Assembly (NCBI GenBank): GCA_022709625.1
Contig: JAKLIL010000095.1
Coordinates: 1 to 6,929 of the forward strand
DNA from: Verrucomicrobiota bacterium
GTDB taxonomy: Bacteria > Verrucomicrobiota > Kiritimatiellia > CAIQIC01 > Lenti-01
Direction: 5' to 3'
Length of the DNA stretch: 6,929 nucleotides
Shown here: positions 1 through 5,690 of the stretch, piece by piece
How positions within the stretch are numbered: position 1 is the stretch's first letter
Layout: each line of letters opens with the position of its first letter
Made by a program: the position numbers and the translations under genes
Notes under the pieces: generated by a model
The model's database searches: none
Told to the model about the DNA's origin: nothing
Seen by the model: only the letters and a program-made list of their open reading frames with translations

Positions 1-518
1 AAACAAAAGCGTTGATGCTGGCGATGGTTCTGGCGATGGCGGGTTGCAGCCCGCCGGCCCCGCCCGAAGGGATTCGGCCCGTGGCCGATTTCCGACTCTC
101 TTCCTATCTTGGCGTCTGGCACGAGATCGCGCGACTCGACCATCCGTTCGAGCGGGGACTGGAGCAAGTGACTGCGGAGTACACGCTGAAGCCGGACGGT
201 TCGCTGCGCGTTTTCAACCAAGGCTTCGATGCCGTCAAAGGGCAGTGGCAGTCGGCGGAAGCTCGGGCGTATTTCACGGGGCCCACGAATGTCGCAAGCC
301 TTAAAGTGTCGTTTTTCGGACCTTTCTACGGTGGTTACCATGTTTTTGCGCTCGATCCTGAACGCTACGCCCTCGTCGCCGGTTCTTCGCGCAGGTATTT
401 CTGGCTGCTGGCTCGCGAACCCACACTGCCGGAGGGCTTGCAGACGGATCTGCTGGCCCGCGCCGCCGCCGTCGGATTCGATACCAACGCGCTGATCTGG
501 GTGAAACACCTGCCCTGA
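1..518 (+). CDS. blc: Blc-like lipocalin outer-membrane lipoprotein (5' end outside window)
   Basis: This is a bacterial lipocalin, a family of beta-barrel lipoproteins on the periplasmic face of the outer membrane that bind fatty acids or lysophospholipids. Residues are numbered from the TTG at 12. A short hydrophobic stretch leads to a lipobox-like LAMAGC with Cys12 as the acylation site, and Ser at +2 fits outer-membrane sorting. The first lipocalin motif, GVW (34-36), lies in YLGVWHEIAR and is followed by DHPFERGLEQVTAEY. SFFGPFYGGYHV (about 100-111) and YFWLLARE are further Blc signatures. About 156 residues follow the Cys, which is normal for the family. The frame stays open to the window edge and encodes a Lys just before the TTG. 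The signal peptide otherwise lacks a positive charge, so the true start is probably upstream of base 1. The family assignment is firm and the ligand is inferred from relatives. The stop lies 57 bases before the next gene, which is on the same strand. Confidence 0.93.
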   Translation, partial: TKALMLAMVLAMAGCSPPAPPEGIRPVADFRLSSYLGVWHEIARLDHPFERGLEQVTAEYTLKPDGSLRVFNQGFDAVKGQWQSAEARAYFTGPTNVASLKVSFFGPFYGGYHVFALDPERYALVAGSSRRYFWLLAREPTLPEGLQTDLLARAAAVGFDTNALIWVKHLP

Positions 519-575
519 TCCTCGCAACGGGTCCGGGAATTGACACGTGGACCGGAGGGAGGGAGAGTAAGGGGC

Positions 576-1517
576 GTGAAGGTCGAGGAGAAATACCGGT
601 ATTTGTTCGGTCCGGTGCCGTCGCGACGGCTCGGTCTGTCGCTGGGCGTGGATCTGAATCCGGTGAAGGTTTGCACCGAAAACTGCGTCTTTTGCCAGAT
701 TGGCCGGACAACCGAGCTGACGATGGCCCGCCAGGAATGGGTGCCCACGGTGGAGGTGCTGGCCGAGTTCGACCGCTGGCATGCCGCGGGACGCCGAACG
801 GACTACGTGACCCTTTCGGGTTCGGGCGAGCCAACGATGCACACGGGGTTCGGCGAAGTCCTGCGGCACGTCAAAGCCACGTCCAGCTTTCGAACCGCCC
901 TGTTGAGCAATGGTTCCTTGTTCTGGATGCCGGAGGTACGGCGGGATGCAGCCGAAGCGGATGTCGTGAAAGTGACGCTGAGCGCGTGGGACGAGGATTC
1001 GTTCCGGCGCATCCACCGGCCGGCGGAGGGCCTCATGTTTCCCCGTCTGTTGGAAGGGGAACGGATGTTTCGCAACGAATTCGCCGGGCTCCTCTGGGTC
1101 GAAGTCATGTTGTTGCCGGGATTCAACGACGCGCCCGCACAGGTCAAGGCCATCGCCGCGCTGGCCAATTCTTTGCAGGCCAATGCAATCCATCTGAATA
1201 CGACGACCCGGCCTGCGCGCGCGGGACTGAAAGTTCCGCGGGTGCCGGAAGCCTGGTTGCGCACCGTAGCCACTTGGTTCTCCCCGGAGGCGGAAATTCC
1301 GGTGTTTGCCGGCCGGAGCGTCTCGCCGTTGGACATGTCGGATGCGGCTCTGCTGGAGTTGCTGGCGCGGCATCCGCTTGCGTTGGATGCCATGGCGGCG
1401 TCGTCCGGCGCGGACCTCGCCGCGGTCGAACGGCGTTTGGCCCCCTTGGTGGCGGCGGGACAACTGGCGGTTGAAGAACATCACGGAGAACGCATGGTCA
1501 GGGTGAATCGGCCATGA
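576..1517 (+). CDS. Radical SAM protein, COG0731/TYW1-like, with C-terminal helical domain
   Basis: A radical SAM enzyme of about 313 residues. Cys33, Cys37 and Cys40 form the CxxxCxxC motif (CTENCVFC) that holds the [4Fe-4S] cluster which cleaves S-adenosylmethionine. The entry FGPVPSRRLGLSLGVDLNP before the cluster, TLSGSGEPTMH (79-89, the SAM-contacting GGE-like motif), LLSNGSLF (109-116), KVTLSAWDEDSFRRIHRP (132-149) and LLPGFND (179-185) are typical of the COG0731 group. That group includes the tRNA wyosine-base enzyme TYW1, but its bacterial members have no settled substrate. From about residue 250 there is an extra segment of about 64 residues with the helix-helix-wing character of a winged-helix fold (DAALLELLARHPL, AAVERRLAPLVAAGQL, then a short strand). 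I chose GTG at 576 because the run GGAGGGAGGGAGAG sits 8 bases upstream. The frame also opens at a TTG at 540, but those 12 extra residues look non-native. The stop overlaps the acylphosphatase start, so the two are probably co-translated. The actual reaction is unknown. Confidence 0.88.
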   Translation: MKVEEKYRYLFGPVPSRRLGLSLGVDLNPVKVCTENCVFCQIGRTTELTMARQEWVPTVEVLAEFDRWHAAGRRTDYVTLSGSGEPTMHTGFGEVLRHVKATSSFRTALLSNGSLFWMPEVRRDAAEADVVKVTLSAWDEDSFRRIHRPAEGLMFPRLLEGERMFRNEFAGLLWVEVMLLPGFNDAPAQVKAIAALANSLQANAIHLNTTTRPARAGLKVPRVPEAWLRTVATWFSPEAEIPVFAGRSVSPLDMSDAALLELLARHPLALDAMAASSGADLAAVERRLAPLVAAGQLAVEEHHGERMVRVNRP

Positions 1518-1792
1518 ACGGCCCCGTTCGGCAGGTCCGGGTCCTCTACGAAGGGGATGTGCAAGGCGTCGGCTTTCGCTACACGGCCCGGGGCATTGCC
1601 AATCGACTGGGTTTGACCGGCGGCGTGGAAAACTTGAACGACGGATCGGTGCAGTTGATCGCCGAAGGGTCCGAAGTCGACCTGAACCGGCTGCTGGCGC
1701 TTGTCCGGCAGTCGCGAGTTGGACAGTATATCGCCAACGAGCGGATTGCCTGGGGTGATCCCCAGGAATTGACCGGATTCTACTACCGGTAG
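1514..1792 (+). CDS. acyP: Acylphosphatase
   Basis: A 92-residue acylphosphatase, full length for this small cytoplasmic family, which hydrolyses the carboxyl-phosphate bond of acyl phosphates. The signature YEGDVQGVGFR (12-22) carries the phosphate-binding loop and the catalytic Arg22. GGVENLNDGSV (36-46) supplies the catalytic Asn40, and the C-terminal TGFYYR matches the usual last strand. The ATG at 1514 overlaps the TGA of the radical SAM gene as ATGA. An AGGGTGA Shine-Dalgarno sequence lies 7 bases upstream, inside the preceding gene, so the start is well supported and translation is probably coupled. The last 10 bases overlap, in the opposite orientation, the last 10 bases of dapF. The physiological substrate of bacterial acylphosphatases is generally unclear, and the link to the radical SAM partner is inferred from gene order only. 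Confidence 0.95.
   Translation: MNGPVRQVRVLYEGDVQGVGFRYTARGIANRLGLTGGVENLNDGSVQLIAEGSEVDLNRLLALVRQSRVGQYIANERIAWGDPQELTGFYYR
1783..1792. other. 10-bp perfect palindrome: overlapping ends of acyP and dapF
   Basis: The sequence CTACCGGTAG equals its own reverse complement. On the plus strand it ends acyP as Tyr-Arg-stop (TAC CGG TAG), and on the minus strand it ends dapF with exactly the same three codons. The two genes therefore overlap tail to tail by 10 bases with no spacer. There is no U-tract or long stem here, so it does not look like an intrinsic terminator. Each transcript must run some distance antisense into the other gene unless terminated by another route. Confidence 0.95.
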
Positions 1793-2571
1793 GCGATCTC
1801 GCCCCGGAAAGAATGCTCGGCGGGACCAGCAAGGGTCGGCGGAGAAAGCCCCACTTCCAACGTGTCGCCGCCGGCGGTGGCCACATGTACCGGCGCTTGG
1901 ACCAGGCCCAAACGGACGGCGACCAGTGTTCCGGCAACGACTCCGGTGCCGCAGGCCAGGGTTTCGGCTTCGACGCCGCGTTCGTAGGTGCGGATGGATA
2001 TGGCGTTGGAACCCGCGACTTGGATGAAATCGGCATTGGTTCCGGCGGGGGCAAAGAGCGCATGGCGCCGGATGGCGGCTCCCAGCAAGGGAATGTTCAC
2101 GGTGGCTAGGTCCGAGACCACGGCCACGGCATGGGGCACGCCCGTATCGACGAAATGCAGTGCGATCTGTTCCCCGTTCCACGGCATGGAAAGGTGCAGG
2201 CGCCAGTCCTTGGGTTCCGGAAGATAGAGCCGGACGCCGGCGGGGATGATCTCCGCCCGGACCAGGTCGGCGGCGGTCTGAATGCGCATTTTGGCCGGCG
2301 CGGCGCCGAGTTCGTAGGCCAGCCGCGCGAGGCAGCGCGCCCCGTTGCCGCACATGTCGGCCTCGCCGCCGTCGGGATTGAAGAACCGCATGCGGAAATC
2401 GGCGGTGTCCGAGGATTGGAGCAACAGCAAACCCTCGGAGCCGATGCCCCGCTGGCGATTGCAAAGCCGGGCGATGAAAGCGGCATTCCCCGCGGGAAAC
2501 TTCCGGGAACGGTCATCCACGAGGATGAAGTCGTTGCCGGCGCCATGCATCTTCCAAAAGGGGATCGACAT
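1783..2571 (-). CDS. dapF: Diaminopimelate epimerase
   Basis: DapF interconverts LL- and meso-diaminopimelate, the penultimate step of lysine synthesis and the source of the peptidoglycan cross-linking residue. It is a cytoplasmic, cofactor-independent two-base enzyme. The protein has 262 residues, slightly shorter than the usual 270-280. The N-terminus MSIPFWKMHGAGNDF is canonical, with substrate-binding Asn13. NPDGGEADMCGNGARC (65-80) carries the first catalytic Cys74, and ETLACGTGV (203-211) carries the second, Cys207. GTNADF (177-182) and ERG (197-199) are the other expected active-site pieces, and GPAEHSFRGEI is the usual C-terminal end. Small variations are IGSEG where IGADG is common, and TGVPH where enterobacteria have GNPH. 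The start is the ATG whose complement is 2569-2571. AAGGTGG lies about 5 bases upstream on the minus strand, and the open frame continuing to 2754 has no family similarity. The gene stands alone, convergent with acyP and divergent from trkA. Both catalytic cysteines are present, so it should be active. Confidence 0.96.
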   Translation of the reverse strand: MSIPFWKMHGAGNDFILVDDRSRKFPAGNAAFIARLCNRQRGIGSEGLLLLQSSDTADFRMRFFNPDGGEADMCGNGARCLARLAYELGAAPAKMRIQTAADLVRAEIIPAGVRLYLPEPKDWRLHLSMPWNGEQIALHFVDTGVPHAVAVVSDLATVNIPLLGAAIRRHALFAPAGTNADFIQVAGSNAISIRTYERGVEAETLACGTGVVAGTLVAVRLGLVQAPVHVATAGGDTLEVGLSPPTLAGPAEHSFRGEIAYR

Positions 2572-2867
2572 GGCGGCCACCTTGCCACGCCCGGAGCGGG
2601 AAAACAAGGCCAAGGCGCGGTCCGGATTGCGGGAAGCATTGAACGCATTCCTGCAACGCATGAGAATGGATCCGGGAGGCCGCGGTCCGTGGCTGACCTC
2701 GGCCCCGACGCCAAATATGGATCCGCCCTGGGGGGGGCATGCGAGTTGCGGCAACCCCGCTCAATCACCCCGACATGGACCGCTGGGAATCCCGTGGCGG
2801 GTTCCCCCTTGCGAAAGGATAGGGGATGGGCGATACTTGGCGCCGGTTAAGGAAAGCGGTTGAACCC
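2572..2867. promoter_or_regulatory. Divergent intergenic control region between dapF and trkA
   Basis: This non-coding gap of about 296 bases must hold the promoters for dapF (leftward) and the trk operon (rightward). Open frames crossing it show no protein-like conservation. Several short direct repeats are visible: CGCGGTCCG at 2616-2624 and 2681-2689, AACGCAT at 2642-2648 and 2655-2661, and ATGGATCCG at 2666-2674 and 2717-2725. There is also a run of eight G at 2730-2737. A weak rightward promoter candidate is TTGAAC (2639-2644), a 17-base spacer, then GAGAAT (2662-2667), matching the sigma-70 consensus at 4 of 6 positions in each box. A hairpin at 2785-2806 lies near the trkA end. I see no tRNA and no recognisable riboswitch. 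That this is the promoter region follows from layout; the specific boxes are guesses. Confidence 0.5.
2785..2806 (+). promoter_or_regulatory. Hairpin in the trkA leader
   Basis: GGGAA-T-CCCG, a 3-base loop TGG, then CGGG-TTCCC gives a 9-bp stem with a single bulged T. No U-tract follows on either strand, so it is not a standard intrinsic terminator. It ends 8 bases before the AAAGGA (2814-2819) that would serve an ATG at 2826, so it could affect translation of trkA if transcription starts upstream. The fold is read by eye and its function is unknown. Confidence 0.35.
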
Positions 2868-4214
2868 ATGCGCATTCTGATCATTGGCGGCGGACAAACC
2901 GGCGGACATTTGGCGGATAAATTCTGCGCGGATTCCCACGACGTGGTTGTCATTGACCCTTCGGCGGAAGCCTTGGCGGAACTCAATGCCCATCTGGATC
3001 TCCTGACCATCCAGGGAGACGGGGCCAATCCCGGCGTGCTGGAGGAAGCCGATCTCGAACGGGCGGATATGGTGGTGGCGGTCACGGACCGCGACGACAC
3101 GAATATTCTGGCCTGCATTTTTGCGCGGGCCCGGGGGGTTAAGCGTACCGTGGCCCGAGTTTCTTCCTCGGCCTTCCTGTCGAGCCGCCACATCGATTTC
3201 AGCCAACTGGGCGTCGACTTGCTGGTCAACCAATACGACGAATACGCCCGGGACCTGTACAACGTGCTGCGCCTGCCGGGATCCATCGAAGTCGCCGACC
3301 TCCTCGACGAGCGGGTCATGGTGGTGGGCATGTCCATCCACATGGACAGCCCGCTGCTGGGTACTTCGCTCAACCGGTTCGCGGGCAAGGATTGGCTCCA
3401 GAAGATCCGTTTTACGGCCGTGGTGCGGGGCGACCAGGTGATGACCCCGCACGGCGAAACGACCTTTCTGGTGGGTGACGATGTGTACTTCGCGGGCGAG
3501 CCGGACGCGATCGCCGATTTCATGCAATGGGCCTGGCCGGAATACAAGCGCTTCCAGCGGGTGGTGATCGCGGGCGGCGGGGAGCTGGGACTCCAGCTGG
3601 CCCGGATGCTGGAACACACGCGCATGCTAATCGTGCTGATCGAGCAGGACGAGGAGCGCGCCGACTTCTGCTCGGCCCAGCTCAACCGCACGCTGGTCAT
3701 CAAGGGCGATGCCTTGGACCAGGAAACCCTCGCGGGCATCGGCGAAGCCAGCGACATGGCCTACGTCGCGGCGACGGGCAGCGACGAGCACAACATCATC
3801 GGCTGCCTCGTGGCGGAGAAGTACGGCGCGCGTTTCACGGCGGCCCAGGTGGGCAAGAAGGAATACATCGGCATCATCAACCAGCTGCGCCTGCTCGACC
3901 GGATCGTCGATCCGCGCCTGGCCATGGTCAATTCCATTCTTCATTTCGTGCGCGGCAAGAACGTGCAGGCCGCGGCCATCCTGGCGCGCCTGCCGGGCGA
4001 ATTGGTCGAACTCAAGCTGGCGGCCAAGCACAAGTGGGCGGGCAAAACGATCAAGGACCTGCGCTTGCCCGACGGCGCGATCATCGTGACGGCGCTGCGC
4101 GGTGGACAGGTGAAAACAGCCACCGGCGACTTGACGCTGGCCGCCGGCGACCGCGTGGTGGTTTTTTGCCTGCCGGCAGCCATGGTGAAAATGGAATCCT
4201 TCTTCGGCGCCTGA
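2868..4214 (+). CDS. trkA: Trk potassium uptake regulatory subunit TrkA (tandem RCK)
   Basis: TrkA is the cytoplasmic nucleotide-binding protein that forms a gating ring under TrkH and controls K+ flux. The protein is about 448 residues and has the classic double arrangement. A first RCK N domain has the Rossmann loop GGGQTG (7-12) and acidic Asp30 ending the second strand. It is followed by a first RCK C domain (about 140-225), a second RCK N domain with GGGELG (236-241) and acidic Glu259, and a second RCK C domain to the end. Both Rossmann loops are intact, so NAD(H) or ATP-type binding is likely at both. Length and order match E. coli TrkA (458). I chose ATG 2868 because MRILIIGGGQTG is the canonical family start, with AAGGAAAG upstream at slightly long spacing. 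An in-frame ATG at 2826 has a better-spaced AAAGGA (6 bases) and would add MGDTWRRLRKAVEP, so the start is uncertain. It is the first gene of the operon and ends 11 bases before trkH. Confidence 0.93.
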   Translation: MRILIIGGGQTGGHLADKFCADSHDVVVIDPSAEALAELNAHLDLLTIQGDGANPGVLEEADLERADMVVAVTDRDDTNILACIFARARGVKRTVARVSSSAFLSSRHIDFSQLGVDLLVNQYDEYARDLYNVLRLPGSIEVADLLDERVMVVGMSIHMDSPLLGTSLNRFAGKDWLQKIRFTAVVRGDQVMTPHGETTFLVGDDVYFAGEPDAIADFMQWAWPEYKRFQRVVIAGGGELGLQLARMLEHTRMLIVLIEQDEERADFCSAQLNRTLVIKGDALDQETLAGIGEASDMAYVAATGSDEHNIIGCLVAEKYGARFTAAQVGKKEYIGIINQLRLLDRIVDPRLAMVNSILHFVRGKNVQAAAILARLPGELVELKLAAKHKWAGKTIKDLRLPDGAIIVTALRGGQVKTATGDLTLAAGDRVVVFCLPAAMVKMESFFGA

Positions 4215-4225
4215 AAGGCTCCGCG

Positions 4226-5677
4226 GTGAATTTCAAACCCGTTTTCCATGTCATCGCTTGGCTGTTGGGCGTGGTCGCGATCGCGATGGGGGTTTGCGGA
4301 CTGGTTTCGTTCCTGTATGGAGAGACGCCGGCGGCCTGGACCGCGCTGGCTTATGCGGCCGCGGGCACGCTGGCGGTCGCCGCCGCGCTCTGGACGCTGA
4401 CGCGCAACGATCAGGAGTTGTCCCGGCGAGACGGGTTGGGCGTGGTGGCCATCGGCTGGCCGTTGGCCAGCCTCGCGGGCGCCGTGCCCTATGTGCTTTC
4501 CGGCGCCATCGTTTCGCCTGTCGCGGCGGTTTTCGAGACGGTGTCGGGCATGACGACCACCGGCGCTTCGGTCATCCCCGCCTTGGAAACCGTGCCCAAG
4601 GGGATTTTACTCTGGCGCGCCATGACGCATTTCATCGGCGGCATGGGGATTTTGGTGCTGGTGGTGGCGATCCTGCCGTTCGTCGGGGCGGGGAGCATGC
4701 AGTTGTTCCGGGCGGAGATGGCCGGCCCGACCAAAGACCGCATTGAGCCGCGCATGGCCGCGACTGCCAAAACGCTCTGGGGGATCTATGTCCTGTTGAT
4801 CATTCTGCTCGTCTTCCTGCTGCGGCTGGGAGGCATGGACTGGTTCGATGGCGTATGTCACGCCTGCGCCACTCTGGCGACAGGCGGATTCTCCACCCGG
4901 ACGGCCAGCATCGCGGCCTACCACAGTGCCTACATCGAAGTCGTGCTCATGGCGTTCATGCTTCTGGGCGGCCTCAACTTCGCGCTCCATTACCGGGTCC
5001 TGCGCGGGGAATTCTCGCCTTGGTGGAGGGACTCCGGTACCCGATTCTATCTGGGTGTGTTGGCGGCAGCCACGTTGTTTTGCACGGTCGGGCTCCATGG
5101 GGCCGCGGGAAACCTCGACTGGGGGGAAGCGTTGCGGCAGACGTCGTTCACCTGCGTCAGCCTCGCCACGACCACCGGATTTTGCACCGCGGATTTCGAT
5201 GGCTGGCCCGCTGCCAGTAAAGTTCTGCTGCTGCTCCTGATGCTGATGGGCGGATGCGTGGGCTCTACGGCTGGCGGCATCAAGGTCGCCCGCATCCAAA
5301 TGACGCTCAAAGCCGTTGCGCGCGAAATCCGCCTGTTCATGCAGCCCCAGGCGGTGATTCCCGTGAAGCTGGACCGAACGCCCTTGGACGACAGCGCGCT
5401 GGTGCCGGTGCTGGCGTTCGTAACGCTCTACCTGCTTGTGGCCGCCACGGGAACCGTGGCGATGCTGTGGTTCGCACCGAATCTGGCCACGGCGATTTCG
5501 GCCGTTGTATCCTGTCTCGGCGGGGTGGGGCCGGGCCTGTCCGCCGTCGGTCCGACCATGAACTATTCGACGATCCCCGGCGGGGGCCAATTGATGCTGA
5601 TCGGGATGATGATGGCGGGCCGGTTGGAGTTTTTCACCCTGCTGGTTCTCTTCGTGCCGGCGTTTTGGAAAAAATGA
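4226..5677 (+). CDS. trkH: Trk potassium uptake channel subunit TrkH, first copy
   Basis: TrkH is the K+-translocating membrane subunit, built from four membrane-pore-membrane repeats plus extra N-terminal helices. The protein has 483 residues, the same length as E. coli TrkH. Two hydrophobic N-terminal segments (about 7-31 and 37-58) precede four filter loops: TTTGAS (110-115), ATGGFST (218-224), TTTGF (315-319) and GGVGPGL (432-438). Each carries the single filter glycine expected for this superfamily. GGCVGSTAGGIK (342-353) matches the flexible intramembrane loop of repeat three. GRLEFFTLLVLFVPAFW near the end carries Arg466, corresponding to the conserved gating Arg of repeat four. The start is GTG 4226: AAAGG lies 7 bases upstream, overlapping the trkA stop region, and the encoded NFKPVFHVIAWLLG matches the start of the second copy. 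The same frame is open far upstream through trkA, but that part is not real protein. All features needed for transport appear present. Confidence 0.96.
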   Translation: MNFKPVFHVIAWLLGVVAIAMGVCGLVSFLYGETPAAWTALAYAAAGTLAVAAALWTLTRNDQELSRRDGLGVVAIGWPLASLAGAVPYVLSGAIVSPVAAVFETVSGMTTTGASVIPALETVPKGILLWRAMTHFIGGMGILVLVVAILPFVGAGSMQLFRAEMAGPTKDRIEPRMAATAKTLWGIYVLLIILLVFLLRLGGMDWFDGVCHACATLATGGFSTRTASIAAYHSAYIEVVLMAFMLLGGLNFALHYRVLRGEFSPWWRDSGTRFYLGVLAAATLFCTVGLHGAAGNLDWGEALRQTSFTCVSLATTTGFCTADFDGWPAASKVLLLLLMLMGGCVGSTAGGIKVARIQMTLKAVAREIRLFMQPQAVIPVKLDRTPLDDSALVPVLAFVTLYLLVAATGTVAMLWFAPNLATAISAVVSCLGGVGPGLSAVGPTMNYSTIPGGGQLMLIGMMMAGRLEFFTLLVLFVPAFWKK

Positions 5678-5690
5678 CCGTGGCGCCGGC

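Noticed and set aside
530..553. Possible terminator between blc and the radical SAM gene (GGTCC ... GGACC)
   Set aside because: Only a 5-bp stem with a 14-base loop and no following T run. It also overlaps the approach to the radical SAM ribosome site.
301..834. Minus-strand open frame across the end of blc and the start of the radical SAM gene
   Set aside because: Pro/Arg/Ser-rich composition, and it crosses two real genes on the other strand.
2730..2737. Run of eight G as a phase-variation tract
   Set aside because: It lies outside any supported coding region and not between recognisable promoter boxes. It may also be prone to sequencing error.
2572..2825. Possible c-di-AMP (ydaO-type) or other riboswitch upstream of trkA
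   Set aside because: K+ uptake genes are sometimes under such control, but I could not find the conserved core elements in this stretch. Only a simple hairpin is visible.
2131..2850. Plus-strand open frame covering dapF antisense and the intergenic region
   Set aside because: Its composition mirrors the dapF codons on the opposite strand, and the intergenic part shows no protein character.
2765..3757. 330-codon open frame antisense to trkA
   Set aside because: Ser/Arg-rich low-complexity translation with no domain signature, lying opposite intact RCK domains.
3527..4225. Long open frame running through trkA in another frame and into trkH
   Set aside because: The part before 4226 is Gly/Arg/Ala-rich shadow sequence of trkA. 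Family similarity begins only at NFKPVFHVIAW, and a GTG with a ribosome site is present there.
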